DNA of 64,000 bases from Sulfitobacter sp. JL08 (GTDB lineage Bacteria; Pseudomonadota; Alphaproteobacteria; Rhodobacterales; Rhodobacteraceae): the NCBI RefSeq assembly GCF_003352045.1, contig NZ_CP025815.1, positions 1-64,000 on the forward strand, given 5' to 3'. The notes under the pieces were generated by a model, which ran no database searches, was not told where the DNA came from, and was given only the letters and a program-made list of their open reading frames with translations. Every line of letters begins with the position of its first letter. Position 1 is the first letter of the stretch. Shown piece after piece: positions 29,204 through 37,667 of this stretch. The translations under genes were made by a program, and so were the position numbers.

Positions 29204-29794
29204 ATGGCAAAAGCAATGAGCGGACAAAAAACCGTGACCCCGACCGCCGAAGGCCTGATTGCATCGGTGAAAGCCACAAAAACACGCGGCTTGCCGCCTG
29301 TTCACCTGTGGAATCCGCCGTTTTGCGGGGATCTGGATATTCGCATCGCACGTGACGGCACGTGGTATTATCTGGGCACGCCGTTCACACGGCTGGAACT
29401 GGTCAAGCTCTTTTCATCGATTCTCAAGCTTGAGGACGGAAAATACTATCTGGTCACCCCCGTTGAAAAGGTCGGAATCACGGTGGACGATGCGCCGTTT
29501 GTTGCCATTGATTTCGAAGTTCAGGGTGAGGGCCGGGAACAGGTTTTGGCATTCGAAACCAAAACCGGCGATTTTGCCGAGGCCGGGCCGGACCACCCCA
29601 TTCGCGTTACCCGTGATCCCGAAACGGGAGAGCCGTCTCCCTATATCATGATCCGAGCGGGGCTTGAGGCATTGATAGACCGGAAAAGCTTTTATCGCCT
29701 CGTTGATATCGGTGAACATCACGACGGCTGGTTCGGCCTTTGGTCGTCAGGCCAGTTTTTTCCAGTGATCCCATCAGCGGATTTGCCTGACTAG
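29204..29794 (+). CDS. DUF1285 domain protein
   Basis: This 196-residue cytoplasmic protein matches the DUF1285 family through LPPVHLWNPPFCGDLDIRI, DGTWYYLGTPFTRLELVKLF and FEVQGEGREQVLAF. The function is unknown. I place the start at ATG 29204 (MAKAMSG); ATG 29216 is the alternative, and the frame is open as far as 29144. The last four bases (CTAG) are shared with the stop of the convergent EamA gene. Confidence 0.85.
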   Translation: MAKAMSGQKTVTPTAEGLIASVKATKTRGLPPVHLWNPPFCGDLDIRIARDGTWYYLGTPFTRLELVKLFSSILKLEDGKYYLVTPVEKVGITVDDAPFVAIDFEVQGEGREQVLAFETKTGDFAEAGPDHPIRVTRDPETGEPSPYIMIRAGLEALIDRKSFYRLVDIGEHHDGWFGLWSSGQFFPVIPSADLPD

Positions 29795-30711
29795 CGGCGC
29801 TGCGAAACGATCACGCCCAGCCCGACGATTGCGGCCCCGAATGCCTGCTGCCAACTCCACGTTGCGCTCAGAACTGTCATAATCACCATCACATAAAACG
29901 GTGCGATGTTGATATGTAGCGAGGTGACAGCAACGCCAAGCCGCGCGATAGCGGCGATAAAACAGACCTGAGACAGGGCCATTGCACCGATGGCATAGAC
30001 GATCAGCAACGTGATCTGCCGCCCGTCAACAGGTGCGCGTGGCATAACATCGACCCCGGCAAGGGTCGTTCCCAAAAACAGAATAACGACAACAATGGCC
30101 GCCCCTGTAAAAGGCAGTGTCGTGCGCCCAAGGGCGGTTAGATTGGGCAGATCGCGCACGGTGCAAAAACTGGCCCACGCGAACAGAAAACACGATGCAA
30201 CTGCTGCAAGCCCGCCCAACCCGAAATCTGTCGGGCTTTTGCCCCAAGTTGCGATAATCCCCCCTGTCACCGACGCTGCCATGCCGATCAGAAACAACCG
30301 GCTGGGGCGGCGTACACGGTAGAACAATTCAATCAGCGTTGCAGCGATAGGCATGGCAGAAGCAATCAGCGCAACGGTTACAGGATCGGTCAGAGATTGC
30401 GAAATCAGCAACAGCCATGTGCCAAAGCCAAAGCCGATCCCGCCTACCCAGATGCCGCGCCGCCAGGATGCATTGGCCAGAACATGCACCCCGTCGATCG
30501 CCAGCCAAAGTGGCAGCAGCAGAACCAGCACCATCAGCAATCGAGCTGCGATCAGGGCAAGAGGGGGCCACGTATCCAGCAGCAGTTCAGCCGCAGGAAA
30601 TCCGGCGGCCCAAAACAGCATCGAAACCATACCCAACGCGTTGCCAGACAACAGGTTGGCGCGCAGGGCAGCGGCATCGGCCGAGCCAAGGGGCTCTGGT
30701 TGGAACGCCAA
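29791..30711 (-). CDS. EamA-family DMT transporter
   Basis: This 306-residue exporter has about ten helices in two EamA repeats, including FWAAGFPAAELLL in helix 1 and LPFTGAAIVVVILFLGTTLA in the second half. The substrate is unknown. The start is uncertain. TTG 30711 is used here, the first ATG is only at residue 28, and the frame stays open for 25 more codons upstream without ATG or GTG. The stop overlaps the DUF1285 gene by CTAG. It is divergent from the hyi gene. Confidence 0.8.
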   Translation of the reverse strand: MAFQPEPLGSADAAALRANLLSGNALGMVSMLFWAAGFPAAELLLDTWPPLALIAARLLMVLVLLLPLWLAIDGVHVLANASWRRGIWVGGIGFGFGTWLLLISQSLTDPVTVALIASAMPIAATLIELFYRVRRPSRLFLIGMAASVTGGIIATWGKSPTDFGLGGLAAVASCFLFAWASFCTVRDLPNLTALGRTTLPFTGAAIVVVILFLGTTLAGVDVMPRAPVDGRQITLLIVYAIGAMALSQVCFIAAIARLGVAVTSLHINIAPFYVMVIMTVLSATWSWQQAFGAAIVGLGVIVSQRR

Positions 30712-30883
30712 CGAAGGTTTGCTTTCAAAAAGGTCAGTAATCTGTCCGGTATCTGGGCCGAACTCTGGCAGGCTGCCACCGCCGGATCAGCGTCGTCGCG
30801 TCCAAAATCGACATCGTGTCGCTTTCAACCTCTTTCAGGCGGACGTGAACCTGCGTTAAGCAGGATCAACCAAAGGAAATCCG

Positions 30884-31633
30884 ATGCCCAAATTCGCAGC
30901 AAACCTGTCACTGCTGTTCACTGAACTGCCCTATCTCGACAGGTTTGCCGCTGCGGCGCTGGCGGGGTTTGAAGCCGTTGAAATCCTGTTTCCCTACGAT
31001 GCCGCGGCCAAGGATACGCGGCGGGCGCTGCTGGCTAACGGGTTGGATCTTGTGCTGATCAATGCTCCGCCGCCCAATTACACCGGCGGCGAACGTGGCT
31101 TTGCCGCCATCCCTGCCGGTCAGGCACGGTTCCAGAACGATATCCGGCGTGTCCTGCGCTATGCTGGCGAACTAAAGCCTCAATTTATACACGTTATGGC
31201 CGGCGCCGCGCAGGGGGCCGATGCCCAAGCAACATTTGTGGAAAATCTGAAATGGGCCGCCGATGCCGCCCCGCATCAACATTTTACAATTGAACCCCTG
31301 AATCCGGTCGATCAACCCGGATACTTTCTGAACGATTACGATCTGGCGGCAGCGGTTCTAAAGGCCGTGGACCGGCCCAATGTCGGCCTGCAATATGACA
31401 CATACCATGCCCAGATGATCACAGGCGATGCGCTGGCCATATGGCGCGCCTTCGGCCATCAGGCGGTGCACGTCCAGATTGGCAGTGCTCCGGGGCGTCA
31501 TGAACCGGGTGCAGGCCCGATGGATTTCGATGTGATTTTCGAAACACTGGACCGAGACGGATATTCCGGCTGGGTCAGTGCCGAATATAATTCGACAGGT
31601 CCGACGCAATCCTGCCTTGGCTGGATGCAGTGA
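30884..31633 (+). CDS. hyi: hydroxypyruvate isomerase family TIM-barrel protein
   Basis: Hyi interconverts hydroxypyruvate and tartronate semialdehyde in glyoxylate metabolism. Related OtnI enzymes isomerise 2-oxo-tetronate. The 249-residue AP-endonuclease-type TIM barrel has the expected metal and catalytic residues in FTIEPLNPVDQPGYFL, GLQYDTYHAQ and the C-terminal VSAEYNSTG. AAAGGAAA precedes the ATG. No other glyoxylate or tetronate genes lie beside it, so the precise substrate is not fixed. It converges on polA with 15 nt between stops. Confidence 0.85.
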   Translation: MPKFAANLSLLFTELPYLDRFAAAALAGFEAVEILFPYDAAAKDTRRALLANGLDLVLINAPPPNYTGGERGFAAIPAGQARFQNDIRRVLRYAGELKPQFIHVMAGAAQGADAQATFVENLKWAADAAPHQHFTIEPLNPVDQPGYFLNDYDLAAAVLKAVDRPNVGLQYDTYHAQMITGDALAIWRAFGHQAVHVQIGSAPGRHEPGAGPMDFDVIFETLDRDGYSGWVSAEYNSTGPTQSCLGWMQ

Positions 31634-31648
31634 ACGCGCCCTCAGCCC

Positions 31649-34447
31649 CTAGTGTGCTTCGGCCCAGTTCGCCCCGCGCCCCGCATCGACTGTCAGGGGA
31701 ACATCCAGCTTCACCGCCGGATCACTGGCATTTTCCATAACATCGCGGGCCACACCGATTACGTCGTCTACGGCGTCCTCGTCCACTTCGAACAGCAATT
31801 CATCATGGACCTGCAACAGCATCGTTGCGGGCAGGTTCCTGATGGCGTCAGGCATCCGTATCATCGCCCGCCGGATCACATCCGCGGCCGTACCTTGAAT
31901 GGGCGCGTTGATGGCGGCGCGCTGGGCAAACCCTGCCTGCGGACCTTTCGCATTGATCTCGGGTGTGTGAATTTTCCGGCCAAACAGAGTTTGCACATAA
32001 CCATGTTCTTTCGCGAACGCCTTGGTTTCATCCATATAGGTCCGGATGCCGGGGAACCGTTCGAAATACCGGTCGATAAACCCTTGCGCCTCGGCGCGCG
32101 GGATGCGCAGGTTGCGCGCCAGACCAAAGCCTGAAATCCCGTAGATGACGCCAAAGTTGATCGCTTTGGCACGGCGCCGTACTTCGGGCGTCATATCTTC
32201 GATCGGAACATCAAACATTTCCGACGCGGTCATCGCGTGGATGTCCAGCCCGTCGGAAAATGCCTGTTTCAAAGCGGGAATATCGGCGATATGGGCCAGA
32301 ATACGCAGTTCGATCTGGCTGTAATCAAGCGAGATCAGAACCTTGCCCTGATCGGCAACAAACGCCTCGCGGATACGCCGACCTTCTTCGGTACGCACCG
32401 GAATGTTTTGCAGGTTCGGATCGGTTGATGCCAGACGCCCGGTATTGGCCCCCGCGATGGAATAGGATGTGTGCACGCGCCCAGTTTCGGGATTGATATG
32501 ATCCTGCAAGGCATCCGTGTAGGTCGATTTCAGCTTGCTCAATTGCCGCCAGTCCAGCACGCGGGCAGGCAGTTCATGTTCAGTCGCCAGATCCTCAAGA
32601 ACATCCGCGCCGGTTGCATAGGCCCCTGTCTTGCCCTTTTTACCGCCTTCGATCCCCATTTCGTCAAACAGGATTTCGCCCAGCTGCTTGGGCGATCCCA
32701 CGTTGAACGTCCTGCCGGCCATCTCGTGTATCTCGGCCTCAAGCCCCGCCATTTTCTGGGCAAAGGCGTTCGACATCCGGCTTAGCGTATCACGGTCAAC
32801 CTTGATGCCCGACATTTCCATTTGCGCCAGAACCGGCACCAGCGGGCGTTCCAGTGTTTCGTACACTGTCGTCACCTGCTTGCGGTGCAGTTGTGGTTTG
32901 AAATGCTGCCAAAGCCTCAATGTGATGTCGGCATCCTCGGCGGCATAGCGCGTGGCCTCGTCAAGCGGCACCTTGTCAAAGGTGATCGCGGATTTGCCGG
33001 AACCCAGAAGCGGTTTGATCGGAATGGGCGTATGGCCCAGATACCGCTCTGACAACGTGTCCATACCATGATTGTGTTCGCCCGCGTGCAGTGCATAGGA
33101 CATCAGCATCGTGTCATCAATCGGGGCCACATCGACGCCGTTGCGGGCAAAGATCTTGGCATCATATTTCATATTCTGCCCGATTTTCAGGATCGCAGGA
33201 TCCTCCAGCATCGGTTTCAGGGCGTCTAGAACCTGATCCAGCCCCAATTGCCCTTCGGCCAGTTTGTCGGATCCGAACAGATCATCAGATGCGCTTTCCT
33301 TGTGGATCAGCGGAATATAGCAGGCCTCACCTGGTGTGACACTCAGCGATATTCCAACCAGATCGGCGCGCATCTCATTCAGGCCGGTGGTTTCGGTATC
33401 AACTGCGACCCAGCCGCATTCGTCTATCCGGTCCAGCCACAGCTTCAGGGCGTTCATATCGCGCACGCACTCGTATTTGTCCGCATCAAAGGGAACGGCT
33501 TCGCGCTGGGTCTGGGTTGTGTCGTTCACAATCTCCGGTATCTCGGGGGCTTCAACATCCAGTTTGGCCGCAATCCGTTTGGACAGCGTGCGAAACTCCA
33601 TCTCGGCCAGAAATTCCAGCAGTTTTTTAGGGTCCGGATCCTTCACTTCCAGATCGTCCAGCCCGAAATCCAGCGCCACGTCACAATCCAGTTGTACCAG
33701 ACTGCGCGACAATCTGATCTGCTCGGCATGATCAATCAGCGTCTGGCGCCGTTTGGGCTGCGGGATTTCTTCTGCTCGTTCCAGCAACGCGTCAAGATCA
33801 CCGAATTCGTTGATCAACAGGGCGGCTGTCTTGATCCCGATGCCGGGCGCGCCGGGCACATTGTCAACGCTGTCTCCGGCCAGCGCCTGCACATCCACCA
33901 CGCGGTCCGGTTTGACGCCGAACTTTTCGATCACACCGTCCACATCGATGGTCCGGTTTTTCATCGCATCCAGCATCTCGACGCCGTCACCGACCAGTTG
34001 CATCAGATCCTTGTCCGACGAAATGATGGTACAGCGCCCGCCCGCATCGCGGGCCTGACAGGCAAGCGTGGCGATAATGTCGTCGGCCTCGAACCCCTCC
34101 AGTTCCTTGCACGCGATGTTGAAAGCAATCGTTGCCTCGCGGGTCAGCGGAATTTGCGGGCGCAGGTCTTCCGGCATCGCCTCGCGGTTGGCCTTGTACT
34201 GGTCATAAAGATCATTGCGGAACGTGTGCGATCCCTTGTCAAAGATAACCGCCACATGCGTCGGTGCATCCGCGCCAGAGTTGCCGTCCACATAACGCTG
34301 CAACATGTTGCAAAAGCCGGAAACCGCCCCGATCGGCAGCCCGTCCGATTTGCGCGTCAGCGGCGGCAGCGCATGATAGGCCCTGAAAATGAACGCCGAT
34401 CCATCAATCAGATGCAGATGGCATCCCTTTCCAAACGATCCCGACAT
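31649..34447 (-). CDS. polA: DNA polymerase I
   Basis: DNA polymerase I fills gaps and removes RNA primers. The 932-residue product has an N-terminal 5'-3' exonuclease (LIDGSAFIFRAYHALPPL, DADDII-type GFEADDIIATLA), a 3'-5' proofreading exonuclease with intact VAVDTETTGLNEMRADLVG, and the polymerase domain with motif A ISLDYSQIELRILAHIA, motif B RRRAKAINFGVIYGISGFG and motif C LLQVHDELLFEV. GGGGAG five bases before the ATG at 34447 fixes the start, although the frame is open to 34495. A 15-bp palindrome lies 25 nt upstream. Confidence 0.98.
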   Translation of the reverse strand: MSGSFGKGCHLHLIDGSAFIFRAYHALPPLTRKSDGLPIGAVSGFCNMLQRYVDGNSGADAPTHVAVIFDKGSHTFRNDLYDQYKANREAMPEDLRPQIPLTREATIAFNIACKELEGFEADDIIATLACQARDAGGRCTIISSDKDLMQLVGDGVEMLDAMKNRTIDVDGVIEKFGVKPDRVVDVQALAGDSVDNVPGAPGIGIKTAALLINEFGDLDALLERAEEIPQPKRRQTLIDHAEQIRLSRSLVQLDCDVALDFGLDDLEVKDPDPKKLLEFLAEMEFRTLSKRIAAKLDVEAPEIPEIVNDTTQTQREAVPFDADKYECVRDMNALKLWLDRIDECGWVAVDTETTGLNEMRADLVGISLSVTPGEACYIPLIHKESASDDLFGSDKLAEGQLGLDQVLDALKPMLEDPAILKIGQNMKYDAKIFARNGVDVAPIDDTMLMSYALHAGEHNHGMDTLSERYLGHTPIPIKPLLGSGKSAITFDKVPLDEATRYAAEDADITLRLWQHFKPQLHRKQVTTVYETLERPLVPVLAQMEMSGIKVDRDTLSRMSNAFAQKMAGLEAEIHEMAGRTFNVGSPKQLGEILFDEMGIEGGKKGKTGAYATGADVLEDLATEHELPARVLDWRQLSKLKSTYTDALQDHINPETGRVHTSYSIAGANTGRLASTDPNLQNIPVRTEEGRRIREAFVADQGKVLISLDYSQIELRILAHIADIPALKQAFSDGLDIHAMTASEMFDVPIEDMTPEVRRRAKAINFGVIYGISGFGLARNLRIPRAEAQGFIDRYFERFPGIRTYMDETKAFAKEHGYVQTLFGRKIHTPEINAKGPQAGFAQRAAINAPIQGTAADVIRRAMIRMPDAIRNLPATMLLQVHDELLFEVDEDAVDDVIGVARDVMENASDPAVKLDVPLTVDAGRGANWAEAH

Positions 34448-34471
34448 CGTGCTCCCCTTCGGCTGCTTACT

Positions 34472-34486
34472 GTGCCAGTCTGGCAC
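34472..34486. repeat. 15-bp palindrome upstream of polA
   Basis: GTGCCAGTCTGGCAC is a perfect 7-bp inverted repeat around a single central base, 25 nt before the polA ATG. It could be an operator or a small hairpin in the polA leader. No regulator can be named. Confidence 0.4.
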
Positions 34487-34590
34487 GTCTTGCAAGGCGC
34501 GGCCAGTTGTCGTGGCGCACCTGCCCGTGCTTCATCTTTTCCTAAATACTTATCTGGTCTGTCAACGCAGGCCGCCTTGGCTTCTGATGC

Positions 34591-34770
34591 TCAGACCTTG
34601 CCTTCAAAATCCTTGTGCACGTATTTGCAGTCGCAATACGGGCATTCGACCCAGCCGGTGTCTTCGGGAATCTGCAGCCAGACGCGCGGATGCCCAAGCG
34701 CCCCCTCGCCGCCGTCGCAGGCGATCCGATGGTTTTCGACAACCTTTGTTTCGGGGGCTTGAAGTGTCAT
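34591..34770 (-). CDS. zf-CHCC zinc-finger domain protein (NDUFS6-like)
   Basis: A 59-residue ORF begins [20 protein letters not shown] and ends [17 protein letters not shown]. Three zinc ligands are visible as C-P-Y-C and the earlier Cys in RIACDGG, with His in GHPRVWLQ completing the C-H-C-C set. The family includes the mitochondrial complex I accessory subunit NDUFS6, and alphaproteobacterial members are its close relatives. AAGGA lies 11 nt before the ATG at 34770. It sits between the amidase and polA on the same strand. A role in respiratory complex I is known for the family, not shown here. Confidence 0.9.
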   Translation of the reverse strand: MTLQAPETKVVENHRIACDGGEGALGHPRVWLQIPEDTGWVECPYCDCKYVHKDFEGKV

Positions 34771-34875
34771 TGGCTGTTGGTCCTTCTGGGTGTCACGGGG
34801 CCAGCATGTGGCTGACTGCTTTTATGATCCAAGCGCTGTTCAGGGGCAAGGGCTGCAATGGTCCACAACACCATA

Positions 34876-36300
34876 TCAAGGGCGGCGGTCAAACCATGGT
34901 CGGGCCCGTTCCAGATCGGCACAAAGCGACATCAGCACCTCGTCTTCGCCAAAGCGGCCCGCCAGGTGAATGCCGATCGGCAATCCGTCGGATGACCAGC
35001 ACAGAGGCACCGATGCTGCGGGCTGCCCGGTGGCGTTGAATGCGGCGGTGTAGGGCGAATAGGCAAAAACACCGTCCGGTCCGGTGCGGTAGTTCACATA
35101 ATCGTCGCGGTCATGGTTAAAGCGTCCGATGACTGCAGGCGGTTCCGCCAGCGTCGGCGTCAGCAGAATATCGTAGTCTTGGAAAAACGCGGCCATTTCC
35201 CGCCCGTAACGGTGGATCTTTCCAACGCTCTGCAAATAGCGATCCCCTGAAATTGTGCTGGCAAACGCCATGGCGCTGCGCGATACGCCTTCGATTTCGC
35301 CATCGCGCAGCGGTGTGCCACGCTCTTCTATTTCGGCGCGGATGCCCAATGCCGTGCCGCAAGCCACTATAATCGTCCATGCGTGCATCATGCCGTTGGT
35401 ATCGGCCGCGGGGCGCGCGATTTCGATGTGATGCCCCATGTCCGCCAGCAGCGCAGCGGCGTCCTGAACCGCATCGCGGCACACAGGATCAATGGCTTCG
35501 CCGGTCAGCGATGTGTCACATAATGCAATTTTCAGCGGCTTCGGGCTGCGCGTCAGCGCCGCCATGTAGCTCTCTTTCAACGGTGGCGCGCAGTAGGGTG
35601 CACCAAGGTCGGGCCCTTCCGTTGCGTCCAGCAACAGGGCGGTATCGCGCACCGATCTTGTCAGGAAACCGTCAATCGCCATTCCGGCCCAGCCTTCTCC
35701 GGCATAGGGGCCATCGGGCAGCCGTCCGCGTGTGGCCTTGTAGCCGAACAATCCGCAGCATGAGGCCGGCACCCGTACCGAACCACCGCCATCCGATCCG
35801 TGGGCCGCGGGTACAATGCCGGCGGCAACCGCAGCACCCGCACCGCCCGACGAACCGCCCGGTGTGTGGTTCAGATTCCACGGATTACGCGTGGGTCCGC
35901 CGTAAACAGCGGCCTCTGTCACGATGCCGATCCCGCCTTCGGGTGAGGTTGTACGCCCGAAATTGGCCAGACCTGTGGCCGCCAGGCGATCATAAAGCGC
36001 TGAATTCTGGTCATAAACCGTGTTCTTCAACAGGACAGAGCCGTTATGGGACGGAAAATCTATTGCTTCGGCACCCAGATCCTTGAGCAGGAACGGCACG
36101 CCCTTCAGCGGTCCGTCTGGCAGGCCGTTTGCAATATTTCTACGCGCCACATCTTCGGCCAGCATTACAACAGCGTTCAAATCGCCGTTTCTGGATTCAA
36201 CCCGTGCCAGCGCCGCATCCAGCAATTCATCCGCCGTCACGTCTTTGGCGGCAATCAAACCGGCCAGACCTGTAGCATCATAGTGTTCGTAGTCGTCCAT
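34876..36300 (-). CDS. amidase signature family hydrolase (NylA-like)
   Basis: This 474-residue amidase carries the full catalytic triad: Lys73 in FLLKDLG, the cis-Ser in PGGSSGGAGAA (150/151) and the nucleophile Ser174 in GSDGGGSVRVPAS. Spacing and length resemble the 6-aminohexanoate cyclic dimer hydrolase group (NylA, Lys72-Ser150-Ser174), but many bacterial amidases of unknown substrate share it. It is cytoplasmic with no signal peptide. It is divergent from the DUF2794 gene and lies upstream of the zinc-finger gene. Confidence 0.88.
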   Translation of the reverse strand: MDDYEHYDATGLAGLIAAKDVTADELLDAALARVESRNGDLNAVVMLAEDVARRNIANGLPDGPLKGVPFLLKDLGAEAIDFPSHNGSVLLKNTVYDQNSALYDRLAATGLANFGRTTSPEGGIGIVTEAAVYGGPTRNPWNLNHTPGGSSGGAGAAVAAGIVPAAHGSDGGGSVRVPASCCGLFGYKATRGRLPDGPYAGEGWAGMAIDGFLTRSVRDTALLLDATEGPDLGAPYCAPPLKESYMAALTRSPKPLKIALCDTSLTGEAIDPVCRDAVQDAAALLADMGHHIEIARPAADTNGMMHAWTIIVACGTALGIRAEIEERGTPLRDGEIEGVSRSAMAFASTISGDRYLQSVGKIHRYGREMAAFFQDYDILLTPTLAEPPAVIGRFNHDRDDYVNYRTGPDGVFAYSPYTAAFNATGQPAASVPLCWSSDGLPIGIHLAGRFGEDEVLMSLCADLERARPWFDRRP

Positions 36301-36464
36301 TCTGATTTACCTGACTTGTCCCCTTGGCGCACACTAAGCATGGAACGCCGACAGGTGCAAAGCCGACCATCGCAGGGCCGGTGATTTGGCCAGCAAAGTG
36401 CAGATCAAAAGCTATGGACCTTGTTGGCACTTGCTTTGTTACGCGTTTGGCGCAAATGTTGGTT

Positions 36465-36806
36465 ATGACATTCCAATCGCCAGTGTCTTCCGCCTCGTTC
36501 GCACCGCCACAGGTGGCGTTTCAGCGCAACGAATTATCGCTTATTCTGGCTTTGTACGGTCGGATGGTTGCCGCGGGTGAATGGCGCGATTACGGCATTT
36601 CCTGTTTGCGTGATGTGGCGGTATTTTCCGTGTTCAGGCGCACTGCCGAAAATCCGCTTTACCGGATTGAAAAGCGGCCCAAACTGCGCGGCAAACAGGG
36701 CCAGTATGCGGTTGTCGGTATGGACGGGCGCATCCTGAAACGGGGTCCGGATCTCAAGTCGGTATTGCGGGTGCTGGATATCAAGCTGATCCGTTCGGTC
36801 AAATAG
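36465..36806 (+). CDS. DUF2794 domain protein
   Basis: This short conserved alphaproteobacterial protein is recognisable by PQVAFQRNELSLILALYGRM, EWRDYGISCLRDVAVFSVFR and YRIEKRPKLRGKQGQYAVVG. The function is unknown. The family usually has 110-125 residues, so I choose ATG 36465 (113 residues). ATGs at 36456 and 36414 are alternatives, and the frame opens at 36324. It converges on the NlpC/P60 gene with 39 nt between the stops. Confidence 0.85.
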   Translation: MTFQSPVSSASFAPPQVAFQRNELSLILALYGRMVAAGEWRDYGISCLRDVAVFSVFRRTAENPLYRIEKRPKLRGKQGQYAVVGMDGRILKRGPDLKSVLRVLDIKLIRSVK

Positions 36807-36845
36807 CGGCCACCTGCGTCACAAGTATTTATGAAAAGATGAGGG

Positions 36846-37667
36846 TCAGGGGCGTTTGTGGGCGATCAGCGGGCCATCGCCCTGCGCATTGATCCGATCC
36901 AGAGCCGCCTGAATGTTTTCTGTCACAACCGCCATCGGATGTGCTGTTGCATGGATCATCGTGTCCGGGGACAGTGCCAGTGCAACATGCCCCTTCCAGA
37001 ACAACAGATCGCCTGTCTGAAACGGACTGCCAATATCGACGGGCGTACCCAGTTCGGCGCTTTGCAGATCACTGTCGCCGGGGCAAGGCCGTCCGCAGGC
37101 AAGATAGGCGGCTTGCACAAGCCCCGAACAATCAAGCCCCGTACTGCTGTTCCCGCCCCACAAATAAGGTGCCCCCAGAAACTGGCGGGCGACCTTTAAT
37201 GGATCCTGCGCCATCTGCCCGACAGGGCTCAGGTGCTGGGCCGGAACATAGCCGGTTCCGATATCCAGAAACCCGTTTTTTTCATCCTTTGCCGTAACCT
37301 GCGCACCCAGTGACAGCAGCATCGTATCGCCGGATTTTATACTGGCATCGGAATAGACATGTGTGGCGCGGGCATGAACCCGATGCGTAGGTTCTGTCCA
37401 CGGACCCAGCGCCGCCGAATCGACATACCCGCAATATCCGTCTTTTTCGGATTGGACATAGCTGTGGCCCTGTTCCGTATCATAGACGGTGACGGCATCG
37501 CCCAGCAGCAACTGGCGCAGGCGCGGACCATCCGGTGCGCGCCTGATATCAGCCAGCGCAGTCACCACCTGTGCCGGTGTCCCGTCGCGGAATACTTCGG
37601 CGTCAACGCGGTCACGCAAAGTGCTGGCAGCCACACGGCCATTAAACGGGGTGGTTCGGCTGTCCAT
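36846..37667 (-). CDS. NlpC/P60 family cell-wall hydrolase
   Basis: This 273-residue protein has two SH3-like segments in the N-terminal half and a C-terminal NlpC/P60 cysteine peptidase. The catalytic Cys lies in TGLDCSGLVQAAYLACG, the first His in WKGHVALALS and a second His in MIHATAHPMAV. Such enzymes cut the gamma-D-Glu-diaminopimelate bond of peptidoglycan peptides or recycle them. No signal peptide is seen, so it may act in the cytoplasm on recycled peptides. The ATG at 37667 overlaps the stop of the leucyl aminopeptidase gene (TGATG), so the two peptide-degrading enzymes are co-translated. Confidence 0.9.
   Translation of the reverse strand: MDSRTTPFNGRVAASTLRDRVDAEVFRDGTPAQVVTALADIRRAPDGPRLRQLLLGDAVTVYDTEQGHSYVQSEKDGYCGYVDSAALGPWTEPTHRVHARATHVYSDASIKSGDTMLLSLGAQVTAKDEKNGFLDIGTGYVPAQHLSPVGQMAQDPLKVARQFLGAPYLWGGNSSTGLDCSGLVQAAYLACGRPCPGDSDLQSAELGTPVDIGSPFQTGDLLFWKGHVALALSPDTMIHATAHPMAVVTENIQAALDRINAQGDGPLIAHKRP

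Noticed and set aside
33248-34762. 504-residue open frame on the plus strand opposite polA
   Set aside because: It is the antisense shadow of polA, with no recognisable domain and with composition expected from reversed codons.
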